From NCBI GenBank assembly GCA_947625985.1, contig CANQQF010000003.1:1-64000 (forward strand): DNA of 64,000 nt, given 5' to 3'. The position numbers and the translations under genes were made by a program. Each line of letters opens with the position of its first letter. The first letter of the stretch is position 1. Positions 24,733 through 34,204 of the stretch are shown piece after piece. Origin of the DNA: an uncultured Clostridia bacterium. GTDB lineage: Bacteria; Bacillota_A; Clostridia; TANB77; CAG-508. A model generated the notes under the pieces. That model did not search any database, was not told where the DNA came from, and saw only the letters and a program-made list of their open reading frames with translations.

Positions 24733-25284
24733 TTATTTTAATTTAAATCCATCTTTAAATGCATCACCAACTCTCTCAGTAACTTTATAATATCCATGTG
24801 TATATGGATCGAAAGTTATTGCATCTACTAAATTAATATCTACTTTATCTCCATCCATTACTTTTTCATCAACAGATGTATTTACAACTTTACCAATAAC
24901 TCCACATTTTCCATATTCTACAAATTCACATTCCAAACAAATTGGAAATTCATTTATAATTGGAGCATCAACATTTTCTGATTTTGTTGCTGTTAATTTA
25001 CTATTTTCAAATTTATTTGGTGTGTTATTTCCAGATACTACGCCAAAATAATCTGCCTCTACAACATGTTTACTATCTGCAATACTAACTGTGAATGCTT
25101 TTCTTTCTTTAATATTTTTTACAGTTTTATGTGTCTCTGTTAGATTTAAAATAACTTGATTTCTTTCTAACATGGTTCCCCATGCTGCATTCATGACATT
25201 AATACTTCCATCTTCATTGTATGTTGATACCATTAAAACCGGCATTGGAAATATTCCCTCAGTAATTTTGATATTTTTTCTCAT
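24733..25284 (-). CDS. Flavin reductase-like FMN-binding protein (flavoredoxin type)
   Basis: 183 residues, close to the family length. PMPVLMVSTYNEDGSINVMN, AAWGTMLERNQVILNL and the KNIKERKAFTVSI strand match the FMN-binding split-barrel of flavoredoxin and flavin reductases, which pass electrons from NAD(P)H or ferredoxin systems. The ATG has GGAGGG upstream. It follows the superoxide reductase gene by 61 bases on the same strand, and both are probably part of oxidative-stress handling in an anaerobe. Confidence 0.85.
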   Translation of the reverse strand: MRKNIKITEGIFPMPVLMVSTYNEDGSINVMNAAWGTMLERNQVILNLTETHKTVKNIKERKAFTVSIADSKHVVEADYFGVVSGNNTPNKFENSKLTATKSENVDAPIINEFPICLECEFVEYGKCGVIGKVVNTSVDEKVMDGDKVDINLVDAITFDPYTHGYYKVTERVGDAFKDGFKLK

Positions 25285-25345
25285 AACTTTCCCTCCTATA
25301 TATCTTTTTACTTAATATATCACATATTTTATAAAATCAATCAAA

Positions 25346-25717
25346 TTATTCAACTTCTGCTTTCCATAAACCATGTTTATTACAATAAGCATATAGTACT
25401 GAACCTGGAATATAACAAAAACTAGCCTCTGCTTTTTGTCCAGGAGCAAATTTAGTCATACATTGTTTATTTTCTGTCACAAGACAAATCCATTCAATAT
25501 AATGTTCATCTTCCATTACATGATTTACTGTTACATGTATTTTATTTCCATCTTTTTCATAAGTTGGAACATGCTTTTCAATTGCTGCATCTACTGAATT
25601 TGGAACTAACTCTTTCATTTGTTCTCCACAGCATATTATTTCATTTTTTGAATTTCCTAATACATTAACTACAGTACCACATAAATTACATTTTTTTATT
25701 TTCAATTCTTTTTCCAT
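25346..25717 (-). CDS. dfx: Desulfoferrodoxin-type superoxide reductase
   Basis: 123 residues. The N-terminal desulforedoxin centre has CNLCG and the adjacent pair CCG (four Cys for Fe). The superoxide-reducing centre has EKHVP, HVTVNHVMEDEHYIEW and the C-terminal CNKHG, supplying the His ligands and the axial Cys; the catalytic Glu-Lys pair (EKH) is intact. It reduces superoxide to peroxide in the cytoplasm of anaerobes without making oxygen. It pairs with the flavin reductase-like gene downstream. Confidence 0.95.
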   Translation of the reverse strand: MEKELKIKKCNLCGTVVNVLGNSKNEIICCGEQMKELVPNSVDAAIEKHVPTYEKDGNKIHVTVNHVMEDEHYIEWICLVTENKQCMTKFAPGQKAEASFCYIPGSVLYAYCNKHGLWKAEVE

Positions 25718-25809
25718 AATTTACAACTTCCTTTCATTTGTTAATTTTAAATATTTTTTTATATTTGCTATTTTATCATAATAACAAAATGTTGTTAGCC
25801 TTATGCTAG

Positions 25810-26391
25810 CTATTCTTTTCCTGTTGTATTAATAATTCCTGAATATTCAGATATAATTGTATGGGTATTATCTCCACTTTTTATAGTTGTTTTTATAGTA
25901 TCCCCTTCTGTCAATATATATTTCTTTTTTTCAGAATTTAAAACTTCCTCAATTTGTGAACTATTTACACTTTTATAATAATTATTTCCTACCTTTATTT
26001 GATTTGTATCCTCATATTTGTCGTTATATATTTGAATTTCGATTTCAACTATTAAAGAGCTATCAATATTTTTTATAGTTTCTTTAAATTTAAAATAATT
26101 ATCATATGTTATCATACCAGAAGATCGTATCTCTTCTACAAAATTTTTTGTATTCATTGTAATATCTAATTGATTTTGGTTAGATATTATTTCTTTTTTT
26201 CCCATCGTTTCAAAATCAACATTAATTTGTTCTCCATCTATATCAGTTTCTCCGTCAATAGATTGTTCATAATTTAAATCTTTTTCCTTATTGTTTATTA
26301 TAATAAAAGTTAGTCCTAATATAACAATTATTACAGCAATACTTATTATAATTTTTCTATTTATTCTATGTTTAACTTTTAATTTAATCAA
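25810..26391 (-). CDS. Uncharacterised membrane-anchored protein
   Basis: 193 residues: a basic N-terminus, one hydrophobic helix (IIISIAVIIVILGLTFIII), then an extracytoplasmic region of about 155 residues rich in Asn, Glu and Ile with beta-strand character (SSLIVEIEIQIYNDKY, KKKYILTEGDTIKTTI). No Cys lipobox or catalytic motif was found. It begins 22 bases after the DAHP synthase stop on the same strand. The family is unknown; a cell-envelope role is the only inference supported. Confidence 0.6.
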   Translation of the reverse strand: MIKLKVKHRINRKIIISIAVIIVILGLTFIIINNKEKDLNYEQSIDGETDIDGEQINVDFETMGKKEIISNQNQLDITMNTKNFVEEIRSSGMITYDNYFKFKETIKNIDSSLIVEIEIQIYNDKYEDTNQIKVGNNYYKSVNSSQIEEVLNSEKKKYILTEGDTIKTTIKSGDNTHTIISEYSGIINTTGKE

Positions 26392-26413
26392 ATAATCACC
26401 TCATTATAATAGG

Positions 26414-27451
26414 TTAAAGTTGATCAGCAATAGAATATATTAATTCTTTTGATCTTTCCCAACCTAAACATGGGTCTGTAACAGATTTACCATAAATTTT
26501 TTCTTCTATATCTTGACATCCATCTTCAATGTACGATTCAATCATAAGTCCTTTTATCATCTTATTAATATCAGTACTATGTCTCATTGCATGAAGAACT
26601 TCATTTGAAATACGTATTTGTTCTAAATATTTTTTACCACTATTTGAATGATTTGTATCAACTATTACAGCAGGATTTTCATATCCACCCTTGCAGTACA
26701 TATCAAATAAAATACTTAAATCTTCATAATGATAATTCGTATGATTGTTTCCATGTTTATCTACGCTTCCTCTTAAAATTGCATGTGCTAAATCATTTCC
26801 AGTTGATTCAACTTCCCATCCTCTATAAATGAATGATTGTTTATTTTGAGCTGCTTTTATAGAATTTAACATTATAGATAAATCACCACTTGTAGGATTT
26901 TTCATTCCAACAGGTACATTAACCCCTGATGATACAAGTCGGTGTCCTTGATTTTCAACTGAACGGGCTCCAACAGCAACATAAGATAATAAGTCTGATA
27001 AATATCTATAATTTTCTGGATAAAGCATCTCATCTGCTGTAACAAATCCAGTCTCTTCAATTGCTCTTTTATGAAGTGAACGTATTGCTTTTATACCCTC
27101 AAAGATATCTGGTTCTTTATTTGGATCTGGTTGATGAACCATTCCTTTATATCCAACTCCAATTGTTCTAGGTTTTCCAGTATAAATTCTTGGTATTATT
27201 ATCATTTTTTCCTTAACTTGTTCTTGTATTGGTACAAGACGACTTATATAATCCATGACTGGTTCAACTCTATCAGCAGAACATGGCCCTATAATAAGAA
27301 TGAATTTATCACTTTTTCCTCTGAAAACATCTGCAATTTCTTTATCAAGCTTTGTTTTTGTTTCCTCTCCTTGCTTTGAAAGTGGCATTTCTTTTTTTAA
27401 TTCGCTTGGTATTGGTAACTTTCTTTTGAATTTTATATTTGGGTTTTCCAT
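26414..27451 (-). CDS. aroF: 3-deoxy-7-phosphoheptulonate synthase (class I)
   Basis: 345 residues, the full length of the AroF/G/H class. IGPCSADR holds the metal-binding Cys, with KPRTIGVGYKG, GARSVENQGHR, GMKNPTSGD and VDTNHSNSGK as the phosphoenolpyruvate, erythrose-4-phosphate and metal sites. It catalyses the first step of the shikimate pathway to aromatic amino acids. No other aro gene is nearby. The promoter lies in or near the region after the 27468-27503 terminator. AAGGAG lies upstream of the ATG. Confidence 0.95.
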   Translation of the reverse strand: MENPNIKFKRKLPIPSELKKEMPLSKQGEETKTKLDKEIADVFRGKSDKFILIIGPCSADRVEPVMDYISRLVPIQEQVKEKMIIIPRIYTGKPRTIGVGYKGMVHQPDPNKEPDIFEGIKAIRSLHKRAIEETGFVTADEMLYPENYRYLSDLLSYVAVGARSVENQGHRLVSSGVNVPVGMKNPTSGDLSIMLNSIKAAQNKQSFIYRGWEVESTGNDLAHAILRGSVDKHGNNHTNYHYEDLSILFDMYCKGGYENPAVIVDTNHSNSGKKYLEQIRISNEVLHAMRHSTDINKMIKGLMIESYIEDGCQDIEEKIYGKSVTDPCLGWERSKELIYSIADQL

Positions 27452-27467
27452 ATATCAATCTCCTTTT

Positions 27468-27503
27468 TAAAAAAGAATTCACATTATTTAGTGAATTCTT
27501 TTT
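27468..27503 (-). terminator. Rho-independent terminator of the zinc-ribbon operon
   Basis: AAAAAGAATTCAC (27470-27482) and GTGAATTCTTTTT (27491-27503) form a 13-base stem followed by U's on the minus strand. It closes the operon 27543-32581 and lies directly before the DAHP synthase ribosome site. Confidence 0.8.
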
Positions 27504-27542
27504 ATCAATACAATATAACATGATTATCTATAAATGTCAACA

Positions 27543-28595
27543 TTAATTATCTTTTGATTCTTCTGCTGCTTTTACTATCTTATCCATAGATTCAAATCCT
27601 TCTATCTCTTCATCATCTTCTAAACGTCTTGTTTCAGATTTATTGCCTGTGGTACTTGCAGTAGTATCTGAATCACCTTGTTTTTTAGCACTCTTAATTA
27701 TAGGAGATATCTCATATAAAATATTTTTATCAAGTTTTTCGTCTGGTGAATTAACTTCATATGATACTATAGCAGAAGAACCTAATTCTGCATATCCTGT
27801 TAATGCAGATAACTCATCAGAATAATCAAATGGAACAATGTAATAATTAACTCCACCAATATAATCTATTGAAGTAGTATCTGTTTCAAAAATAGATTCA
27901 AAATAATTGTCAAAATAATCTTTGTTGCTCTCTACTTGACTAAAAGTAAGATTTTCCATTGGAATAAGTGCTAGAGTCCATCTTACATCATCGTCTGTAT
28001 TTCCAACAAATAATTTATCACCTTGAATCTTATATTCATATTTTTCTGGTATTTCAAATGTATACCCACCATAAGTTACTTCGTATGTTGATTCATCACT
28101 ACTATTTGAAGTAGTTGTTATTGTTCCTGAATTATTGTTGTTAGAAGTAATAGAACTATCAGTTGTAGTAGCTGAAGTAGTATTTCCATTATCTTCTTTT
28201 TTATCATCATCTTTAAATATAAAAGTATTGATAAAAAATACTATTGCTGTTAATAATATAGCAATTACTACTACTACACCTATACAAATTAATATGGTAT
28301 TATTTGTATTACTATTTTTTCTTTTTGGCTTGCTACTAGCTTGTTGTACATTATTATTTGGTTGACTATAATTATTTGCCTGTTGAACATTATTATTTGG
28401 TTGACTATAGTTATTTGCCTGTTGAACATTATATGATTGGTTACTAACGTCTTGTTGTTGAGTTTCATTTGCTTGTTGTTCTGTTACATCATAGACCTTA
28501 TCTTCGCCTTCACTTTGTTTTTCTACTTTTGTTCCACAGTTTGGACAGAACAAATCATTTTCATTTAATTTTTCTCCACATTTACCACAATACAT
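27543..28595 (-). CDS. Zinc-ribbon, single-pass membrane protein with extracytoplasmic domain
   Basis: 350 residues. Residues 1-25 are a zinc ribbon (CGKCGEKL, CPNCGTKV). A Gln/Asn-rich linker follows with two exact copies of NNYSQPNNNVQQA. One membrane helix (ILICIGVVVVIAILLTAIVFF) and a Ser/Thr/Asn-rich stalk lead to a folded domain of about 140 residues (GGYTFEIPEKYEYKI, IPMENLTFSQVESN) with some resemblance to PsbP/DcrB-like folds, and an acidic tail. The cytoplasmic ribbon and outer domain suggest a transmembrane sensor or scaffold. It is the last gene of a four-gene operon with a zincin and a trypsin-fold protein. Function unknown. Confidence 0.7.
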   Translation of the reverse strand: MYCGKCGEKLNENDLFCPNCGTKVEKQSEGEDKVYDVTEQQANETQQQDVSNQSYNVQQANNYSQPNNNVQQANNYSQPNNNVQQASSKPKRKNSNTNNTILICIGVVVVIAILLTAIVFFINTFIFKDDDKKEDNGNTTSATTTDSSITSNNNNSGTITTTSNSSDESTYEVTYGGYTFEIPEKYEYKIQGDKLFVGNTDDDVRWTLALIPMENLTFSQVESNKDYFDNYFESIFETDTTSIDYIGGVNYYIVPFDYSDELSALTGYAELGSSAIVSYEVNSPDEKLDKNILYEISPIIKSAKKQGDSDTTASTTGNKSETRRLEDDEEIEGFESMDKIVKAAEESKDN

Positions 28596-28651
28596 TTTTT
28601 ACCTCCATCTTATCTCTTGTATTTTTACAACTTAATTATAAACTTTAATAG

Positions 28652-29773
28652 TTATTTTTTCAATAGTTTAAAACTATTTATTTTTATCATTTTTATCATT
28701 TCTTCAGGTATACCAAATCCTTGAGATTCAAATTTAAAACTTATGATGTGATTTTTGTTTAACTCATAGACTAATTCAATATTTTCATTCGTTATATTTT
28801 CATTCTTAAAATTGTGTGATATATAAGAATTTTTATACACATAACTTAAAGGTTCATCACTATATTTATTTAATGCTTCTTCAAAGTTTTCATATTCCTC
28901 ATTATCTCTTTGATAATCATATTTTTTCAATAAATTCGCGTTGCTATTTTTATCTAAATAGTCATAAATATTTTGTTCAAACAACTCTACACTTAATGAT
29001 ATATTATTATTATTAATCCTATATATTTTATAATTATCATTTTCTCCAGAACTTGATAGTTCAAAATTACTTGGTATAGAATAATTAACACAATAACTTA
29101 ATACATTATCAGTTCCATCATCATTTTTTGTTTTTATCTTATCATTTAGTTCATCATCTTTTGTATCTTTTAATAATTCTACAATTTCATCTTGTTTTGA
29201 AAAGATAACTTCTTTTGTTTCAAGTTCAATATTAGTAAGTACATCATAATTTTGATGTTTTAATTCAAAACTATTTATGATGTTATTAGCGCTATCTATC
29301 ACAATATCAAAAGATTCACTTTTTGATTCATAATCTAATACTATTAATTTGTTATCTTGCCTATATAAATATATAGCTGTTTGAATATCTTCTGCTTCAA
29401 ACAAAATTTTATAACCTTCTAAATTGTTTTTTGTAATTTTTGCATTTTCATATTCTATCAGATTATAGTTTTCATTTTGCTGTTGAATATTATATAAAAA
29501 ATCATCAAACAAACTACTTATCTCTTTATATTGATTCTCTTCTTCTAACTCATTTATATTAATAGTTAATTTACTATTACTTTTTTTATGAAGTAACTCT
29601 ATTTTATTTTCTTCTTCACTAAGTATTTTCCATGTTTTATCGTACTGTAATGCATAATTGTCATTATCTATGTTATTTACTTGTGTTTTGTTATTATTAA
29701 TTATTACAATAGTAACTACTCCAATACTAAATAGTAATAAAATTATTATAATACTTATTAAAATTTTTTTCAT
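28652..29773 (-). CDS. Uncharacterised membrane-anchored protein
   Basis: 373 residues. An N-terminal helix (ILISIIIILLLFSIGVVTIVII) anchors an outer region with two related halves, residues about 40-185 and 200-370. Each has a pattern like that of the PsbP/DcrB-type domain (TWKILSEEENKIELLHKK; SNFELSSSGENDNYKIYRI) and ends in a repeated IINSFELK or IKINSFKLLK motif. The start overlaps the stop of the trypsin-fold gene by four bases (ATGA), so the two are translated together. No catalytic motif is visible. Confidence 0.65.
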   Translation of the reverse strand: MKKILISIIIILLLFSIGVVTIVIINNNKTQVNNIDNDNYALQYDKTWKILSEEENKIELLHKKSNSKLTININELEEENQYKEISSLFDDFLYNIQQQNENYNLIEYENAKITKNNLEGYKILFEAEDIQTAIYLYRQDNKLIVLDYESKSESFDIVIDSANNIINSFELKHQNYDVLTNIELETKEVIFSKQDEIVELLKDTKDDELNDKIKTKNDDGTDNVLSYCVNYSIPSNFELSSSGENDNYKIYRINNNNISLSVELFEQNIYDYLDKNSNANLLKKYDYQRDNEEYENFEEALNKYSDEPLSYVYKNSYISHNFKNENITNENIELVYELNKNHIISFKFESQGFGIPEEMIKMIKINSFKLLKK

Positions 29774-31404
29774 ACTTTCACCATAATTACAATTAAATAA
29801 TCGAATTCTTTCATAATAATTATTTGATATTTATTATTTTGGTATATAACTTTAGAATCTGATACACTCTTTTCTTCATATCCTCTATTTAATAAATTTT
29901 CTCTATATTTAGTAGCTAGCTGAATTGTATCAATATAATTAGAAATTTTATTTTTATATCTTAAACTAATAATTCCATCTTTAAATTCACCTTTTACTAA
30001 ATCTAGATCAATAAATTGATCAACATCTTCTACTTTAGAGTATTCATCCCATTTTTTCTGTGGAATATTATTTGTTTTTATTTCTTCACCATACCTGATG
30101 TAATATTTTTCTTTTAATTCATCAAATGAAACAGATTTTATCTCGTTAAAATCTTCCTCTTTTAGTTTATCTGAATATTGTTTTATTATATCTAATTTTG
30201 TTATGTTAGACATAACTGTATTGATGTTTTTAGAATTAATCATACCAATTAATTTTCCATCAGAATTAAATATTGGCATTCCTTGCATATCTTCAGTCGC
30301 TTGTGTAGTTATTCGTATTCCATTATCTACTGATGCAATAATACTCTTCGTATTATTTGGTAAAATTACTGAGTCTCCTACTTTTATTTCATTATTTTCT
30401 TCAACATTTATATGATTTTCAGTTTTATTTTTTACTTTTAATATAGCAATATCATTTTCTTCATTAATTGTTACAATTCCATCTAATTCATATTCATTAT
30501 TTAAATTATCACATATAGCAACATCTTGACCTTTCATTAGTGACTTTTCAATATAATTATATGTTGTCATTATTAATCCATCATTCAGGAAAAATCCAGA
30601 TGCTTCGGCACATATTCCTGTATTTCTAAATGAACTTAAGGAAACTATTTTACTATTATATTCATTTGAAATTTGTGAGAGTTTTTCATCTGTAATAACA
30701 TCATCGTTTTTATTAGAATCAAAAAGTGATTTATAATCATCTGTTAAATCTGTTTCATCATAGTCATCAATTCTTGCTTTTACATAAAGCAGTTTAAATT
30801 CATCGTTTAATTTTTTAAATATATATAATATATTTAAATTCGTTTCACAATAGTTTTCTGGGTTATCTGGATCTATCATATTAATATTATTTATTTCAAT
30901 TGAACTTGCTACACTATCATCATCCATCTTACAAGTATCAATCGTTCCATATGAATTATATCTAATATCAAAATTGTTTAGTTTTAAAAACATTCCTGGT
31001 ACAACTAATCCTGATAATCCCTCATCTTTAAATTCTTGGCTATTTTCATCATATCCAGAGAATGTGTTTTCATCTTTTGGTATATTATCAGGTATATATC
31101 TTAAATTTAAGTAATCATTATATCTTTTATAATAATCTTCACTACTTTCATTATCCATATTCATTTTACCTAATAATAAATATGTAGTTTTTTTAGTAAG
31201 CTCTGTGATTGTTTGTTTTAACTCTTCATCTTCATCTTCTTGGCTATTGGTAACTTCAAATTTTTTATCAAAATATGAAGCAATATTATTTTTTTTATTC
31301 ATAAACATAAATGTATCTTTATTAATTACTATAGCTATAGAGTCTGTTCCTATTGATACAAGTAACAATATAATTATACATGTCATAATAAATTTACTTC
31401 TCAC
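29770..31404 (-). CDS. Membrane-anchored trypsin-fold protein lacking catalytic His and Ser
   Basis: 544 residues from GTG 31404 (AGGAGG 14 bases upstream; ATG 31386 is an alternative). One membrane helix (MTCIIILLLVSIGTDSIAIV) leads to an outer region. Residues about 260-400 match HtrA/trypsin-like proteases: ASGFFLNDGLIMTTYNYIE aligns with GSGFxxxxGxIxTNxHV, NDIAILKV carries Asp318, and GMPIFNSDGKLIGM aligns with the GNSGGP strand. The catalytic His is Asn283 and the Ser is Gln374, so only Asp remains. It should be an inactive protease-fold binder. It lies between a zincin gene (10-base gap) and a protein it overlaps by four bases. Confidence 0.75.
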   Translation of the reverse strand: MRSKFIMTCIIILLLVSIGTDSIAIVINKDTFMFMNKKNNIASYFDKKFEVTNSQEDEDEELKQTITELTKKTTYLLLGKMNMDNESSEDYYKRYNDYLNLRYIPDNIPKDENTFSGYDENSQEFKDEGLSGLVVPGMFLKLNNFDIRYNSYGTIDTCKMDDDSVASSIEINNINMIDPDNPENYCETNLNILYIFKKLNDEFKLLYVKARIDDYDETDLTDDYKSLFDSNKNDDVITDEKLSQISNEYNSKIVSLSSFRNTGICAEASGFFLNDGLIMTTYNYIEKSLMKGQDVAICDNLNNEYELDGIVTINEENDIAILKVKNKTENHINVEENNEIKVGDSVILPNNTKSIIASVDNGIRITTQATEDMQGMPIFNSDGKLIGMINSKNINTVMSNITKLDIIKQYSDKLKEEDFNEIKSVSFDELKEKYYIRYGEEIKTNNIPQKKWDEYSKVEDVDQFIDLDLVKGEFKDGIISLRYKNKISNYIDTIQLATKYRENLLNRGYEEKSVSDSKVIYQNNKYQIIIMKEFDYLIVIMVKV

Positions 31405-31414
31405 TTTTTGCTTT

Positions 31415-32581
31415 TTAACCTCCTACATATCTTTTTAAAACTTCTACTATGTATTTACTTGGTGTTGTAGCATTCTCATTATTTAAATATACATCATGAA
31501 AAGCTTCTGCTATTGTTTCATCATATATATATTTTCCTGAATCATCTTTACTAAGTGCATATCCTGAAATTTGACCTCTCCATTTATCAAATTTAATATT
31601 ATCATTAGTATCTCTTTTATAATTATCATATGCTTCTTTTATCATTTTCAAGCTTAAATCTCCTTCTGAAAAATCTTCCAATACTTCTTCTAATTCATTA
31701 ATATCATACATCAAGCGGATTGAATCTACATCATAATAATTCAATAAAGCTATAAATGACAAATAATGTCCAAGTTCGTGTGCAACAGGTGAGTATTTAG
31801 TAGTATTCTTCGGAAAATGCCCTGCCTTTGCTCCTTCTTTTACTCCTTCTACTAATTTTTGTTCATTTAGGAAATATTTTGAATTTAATTCTATCAACGT
31901 TTTTGTTACCCATGGAGTTGAAGAAATCGTATCTGATGTTCCAAACCTAAACACAGGTCTAAAAGATGCAATCACACTACCTTCTAATAAACTATAATTT
32001 TTTAATGTTATATTACTTAAATATCCTCTTACATTTGGATAATCTTTATATATTTTATCTATTACATTTTCCAACTCTTTTGCGAATTCTGGATCCATCT
32101 CTTTCAAATTAACAGCTGTAATAGAATATTTATCAATAATATCATTTTCAACATCTAAAATTTCTTTTGGATAATCTTCTTGCTTTTGATTAATTGAATC
32201 TTGAACTATTAAGTCATTAGCTTCTTGCACAGAATCTATATCAAGGTTATCATAGGTATTATCTGTAACTATCGACGTTTTATATTTTCCCCTTAAGTTT
32301 ATAACTTTGTTTTTTTCAGTCTGATTACCACCTGTAAAAAAATAACCTGATCCAATTTTTAGTAGATATATTGCATACACCAAAATTATTAAAGTTATAA
32401 CAATAACTAAAATTAATATTATAATTAGTATAACTGTCTTTTTTTTACTAGATTCTATAGATTTATTTTCCGATAAATTAGTGTCTTCAACTTTTTTAAC
32501 ATTATATGCTAAATAATTACCGCATTTATTGCAATACTTTTGATTTGGAAAAACTTGATTTCCACACTTATTACAAAACAT
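31415..32581 (-). CDS. Zinc-ribbon membrane protein with extracytoplasmic HExxH zincin domain
   Basis: 388 residues. The order is N-terminal ribbon (CNKCGNQV, CNKCGNYL), one membrane helix (VILIIILILVIVITLIILVYAIYLL), then a domain with HELGH (His268, Glu269, His272). A downstream DETIAEAFHDVYLN holds Glu and Asp candidates for the third zinc ligand, and ISGYAL precedes it, a pattern seen in bacterial gluzincins with a mART-toxin or phage-head neighbourhood. It is probably an active metallopeptidase on the outer face of the membrane. It is the first gene of the four-gene operon and could process or be regulated by the trypsin-fold protein that follows. Confidence 0.75.
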   Translation of the reverse strand: MFCNKCGNQVFPNQKYCNKCGNYLAYNVKKVEDTNLSENKSIESSKKKTVILIIILILVIVITLIILVYAIYLLKIGSGYFFTGGNQTEKNKVINLRGKYKTSIVTDNTYDNLDIDSVQEANDLIVQDSINQKQEDYPKEILDVENDIIDKYSITAVNLKEMDPEFAKELENVIDKIYKDYPNVRGYLSNITLKNYSLLEGSVIASFRPVFRFGTSDTISSTPWVTKTLIELNSKYFLNEQKLVEGVKEGAKAGHFPKNTTKYSPVAHELGHYLSFIALLNYYDVDSIRLMYDINELEEVLEDFSEGDLSLKMIKEAYDNYKRDTNDNIKFDKWRGQISGYALSKDDSGKYIYDETIAEAFHDVYLNNENATTPSKYIVEVLKRYVGG

Positions 32582-32685
32582 AAACTCTCCTATTAATACA
32601 TATTAAATTTTCTTATTTATTTTAACATATAAAATTCGCTTATTAATTAATATAATATAATTGTAATATAAACTTAAATAAATTG

Positions 32686-32719
32686 TAAAAAAACAAAGTA
32701 TTTTTATACAATACTTTGT
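32686..32719 (-). terminator. Rho-independent terminator overlapping a stop codon
   Basis: ACAAAGTATT (32693-32702) pairs with AATACTTTGT (32710-32719), followed on the minus strand by TTTTTTTAC. The stem includes the stop codon of the DUF2779 nuclease gene. Confidence 0.8.
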
Positions 32720-34200
32720 TCTTTTTCTTTTTCTGCTATACTTTCTTTTAGCTTTTCCCATAATTTTACCATTGCTAATGTGTCTAATTTACAGTATTTT
32801 AACAATGATTTCCTTATCTCTTCTTGTTCCTCTTTAGATTTATTATCTAAGGTTGAAAATATACTACTTGCCTCTCTTCCATTATGTACTATATCTAAAT
32901 TTTTATAGTTTAAATCTGGGTCATCTGGAAAAAGTGCTGGAAGAACTTTTTTTATAGAATAAGATCCTTCCATCTCTTTAACATAATACATTCTATTTCT
33001 AAATGGAATCATCAAATCCTGTATATTATCTTTTATTTTTAATAAATGTTCTCTTAAATCTTCATATTGTTCAGCAAGTTTAGTAATTACACTCTTTTCA
33101 AATCCCATATTATATGCAGTCACACATACATTTTCTGGAATATCATCCACTAATTGTTCTGCCAATTTTCTTCTGGGATCAACTCCTGCCTCAGCTAAAA
33201 ATTCTTTATGTTTTAACTCTCCATTAGGTTCCTCTATGTAATGTAAGGAATATTGAAATGGTATTTGTTGATATGGTGATGTTCCATTAAATCGAGGTAT
33301 TGCTGTTTGAAATGTTTCAAAATCTAAGAAATATAAAGGAAATGATAGCTTTTCTAGAAATTTTTTTATTTGATCTTTTTGTATGGTTGTTTTATTAAAT
33401 AATTGCGCTTCTACTTGTTGTCTTGCTTTTTTATTAATTACAACTTTCTCTAAATCTTCATATGAAATTAATCCTTCTTTATATAAAGCTAGTTTTTTAT
33501 CTTTTCTCATTCCTCCACTTAATTTAAAAACATTATTTTCAGGTAAGTTCTTTGTACAATAATCCCAATATGGACAAGGTGATGGGAAAAGACAATTTCT
33601 CTCTATGTCTTGATTCTGTTCTTCTTCATTTTTCAAATATTCTTTTATCTCTGATATCTTTTTTTCTACTTCTTCTTGTTTCTCTTTAACAAGTTTTGTT
33701 ACATCAGAAATTTTGAAAAGTTTATCAATCTCTATATCACCGTCTTTGATATAATCTTTATTCAAAAACATTATATTTGCATTCTTTATTCTGCATCCCA
33801 AATTTTTTAAAATAAAGTATTGAAAAGCAATATCATCTAAATATGTTTCATTAATATCTGTTGAACTTTTAACTTCATATAATTCAACACCATCTTTATC
33901 ATTTTTTAAGATGTCTATACTACAAAAATTGTTATCATATATAAAAGATGCCTCAGTTATTATATTAGGAGCATTTCCTAGTTGATTAATAGTATCTCTA
34001 ACCATTTGGCTTATTCCTTCATTAAATTCAATATTTACAAATTCTCCAAAATAATTTCGTGCCAAATTTCCTACTTCTATTCCATTCTTTAATATATCTT
34101 CATTATTTTGTTCTTCTGCTAATTCAGGACTATGTATATCTAGCCATAACTTTTTATTACATCTTTTTGCGCTACAAAACTTTGACTTTGTTAAATACAT
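32704..34200 (-). CDS. DUF2779 protein: Cas4/RecB-like nuclease plus RNase H-like domain
   Basis: 498 residues from ATG 34200, with AAAGG from the end of the previous gene as ribosome site. The N-terminal half has PD-(D/E)xK nuclease features: SIDIL followed by ELYEVKSST. Cys residues near the start (FCSAKRC) and CLFPSPCPYWDYC could bind an iron-sulfur cluster as in Cas4 and AddB. The C-terminal half begins FPLYFLDFETFQTAIPRF, the DxE of an RNase H-like exonuclease, and ends CKLDTLAMVKLWEKL with the last acidic residue. This two-nuclease layout is known as DUF2779; it occurs widely outside CRISPR loci and its role is not established. It follows a zincin gene with no gap. Confidence 0.85.
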   Translation of the reverse strand: MYLTKSKFCSAKRCNKKLWLDIHSPELAEEQNNEDILKNGIEVGNLARNYFGEFVNIEFNEGISQMVRDTINQLGNAPNIITEASFIYDNNFCSIDILKNDKDGVELYEVKSSTDINETYLDDIAFQYFILKNLGCRIKNANIMFLNKDYIKDGDIEIDKLFKISDVTKLVKEKQEEVEKKISEIKEYLKNEEEQNQDIERNCLFPSPCPYWDYCTKNLPENNVFKLSGGMRKDKKLALYKEGLISYEDLEKVVINKKARQQVEAQLFNKTTIQKDQIKKFLEKLSFPLYFLDFETFQTAIPRFNGTSPYQQIPFQYSLHYIEEPNGELKHKEFLAEAGVDPRRKLAEQLVDDIPENVCVTAYNMGFEKSVITKLAEQYEDLREHLLKIKDNIQDLMIPFRNRMYYVKEMEGSYSIKKVLPALFPDDPDLNYKNLDIVHNGREASSIFSTLDNKSKEEQEEIRKSLLKYCKLDTLAMVKLWEKLKESIAEKEKEQSIV

Positions 34201-34204
34201 TTTT

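Noticed and set aside
32704..34200. Cas4-like nuclease as evidence for a CRISPR locus
   Set aside because: No CRISPR repeats or other cas genes are present; DUF2779 proteins are usually outside CRISPR loci.
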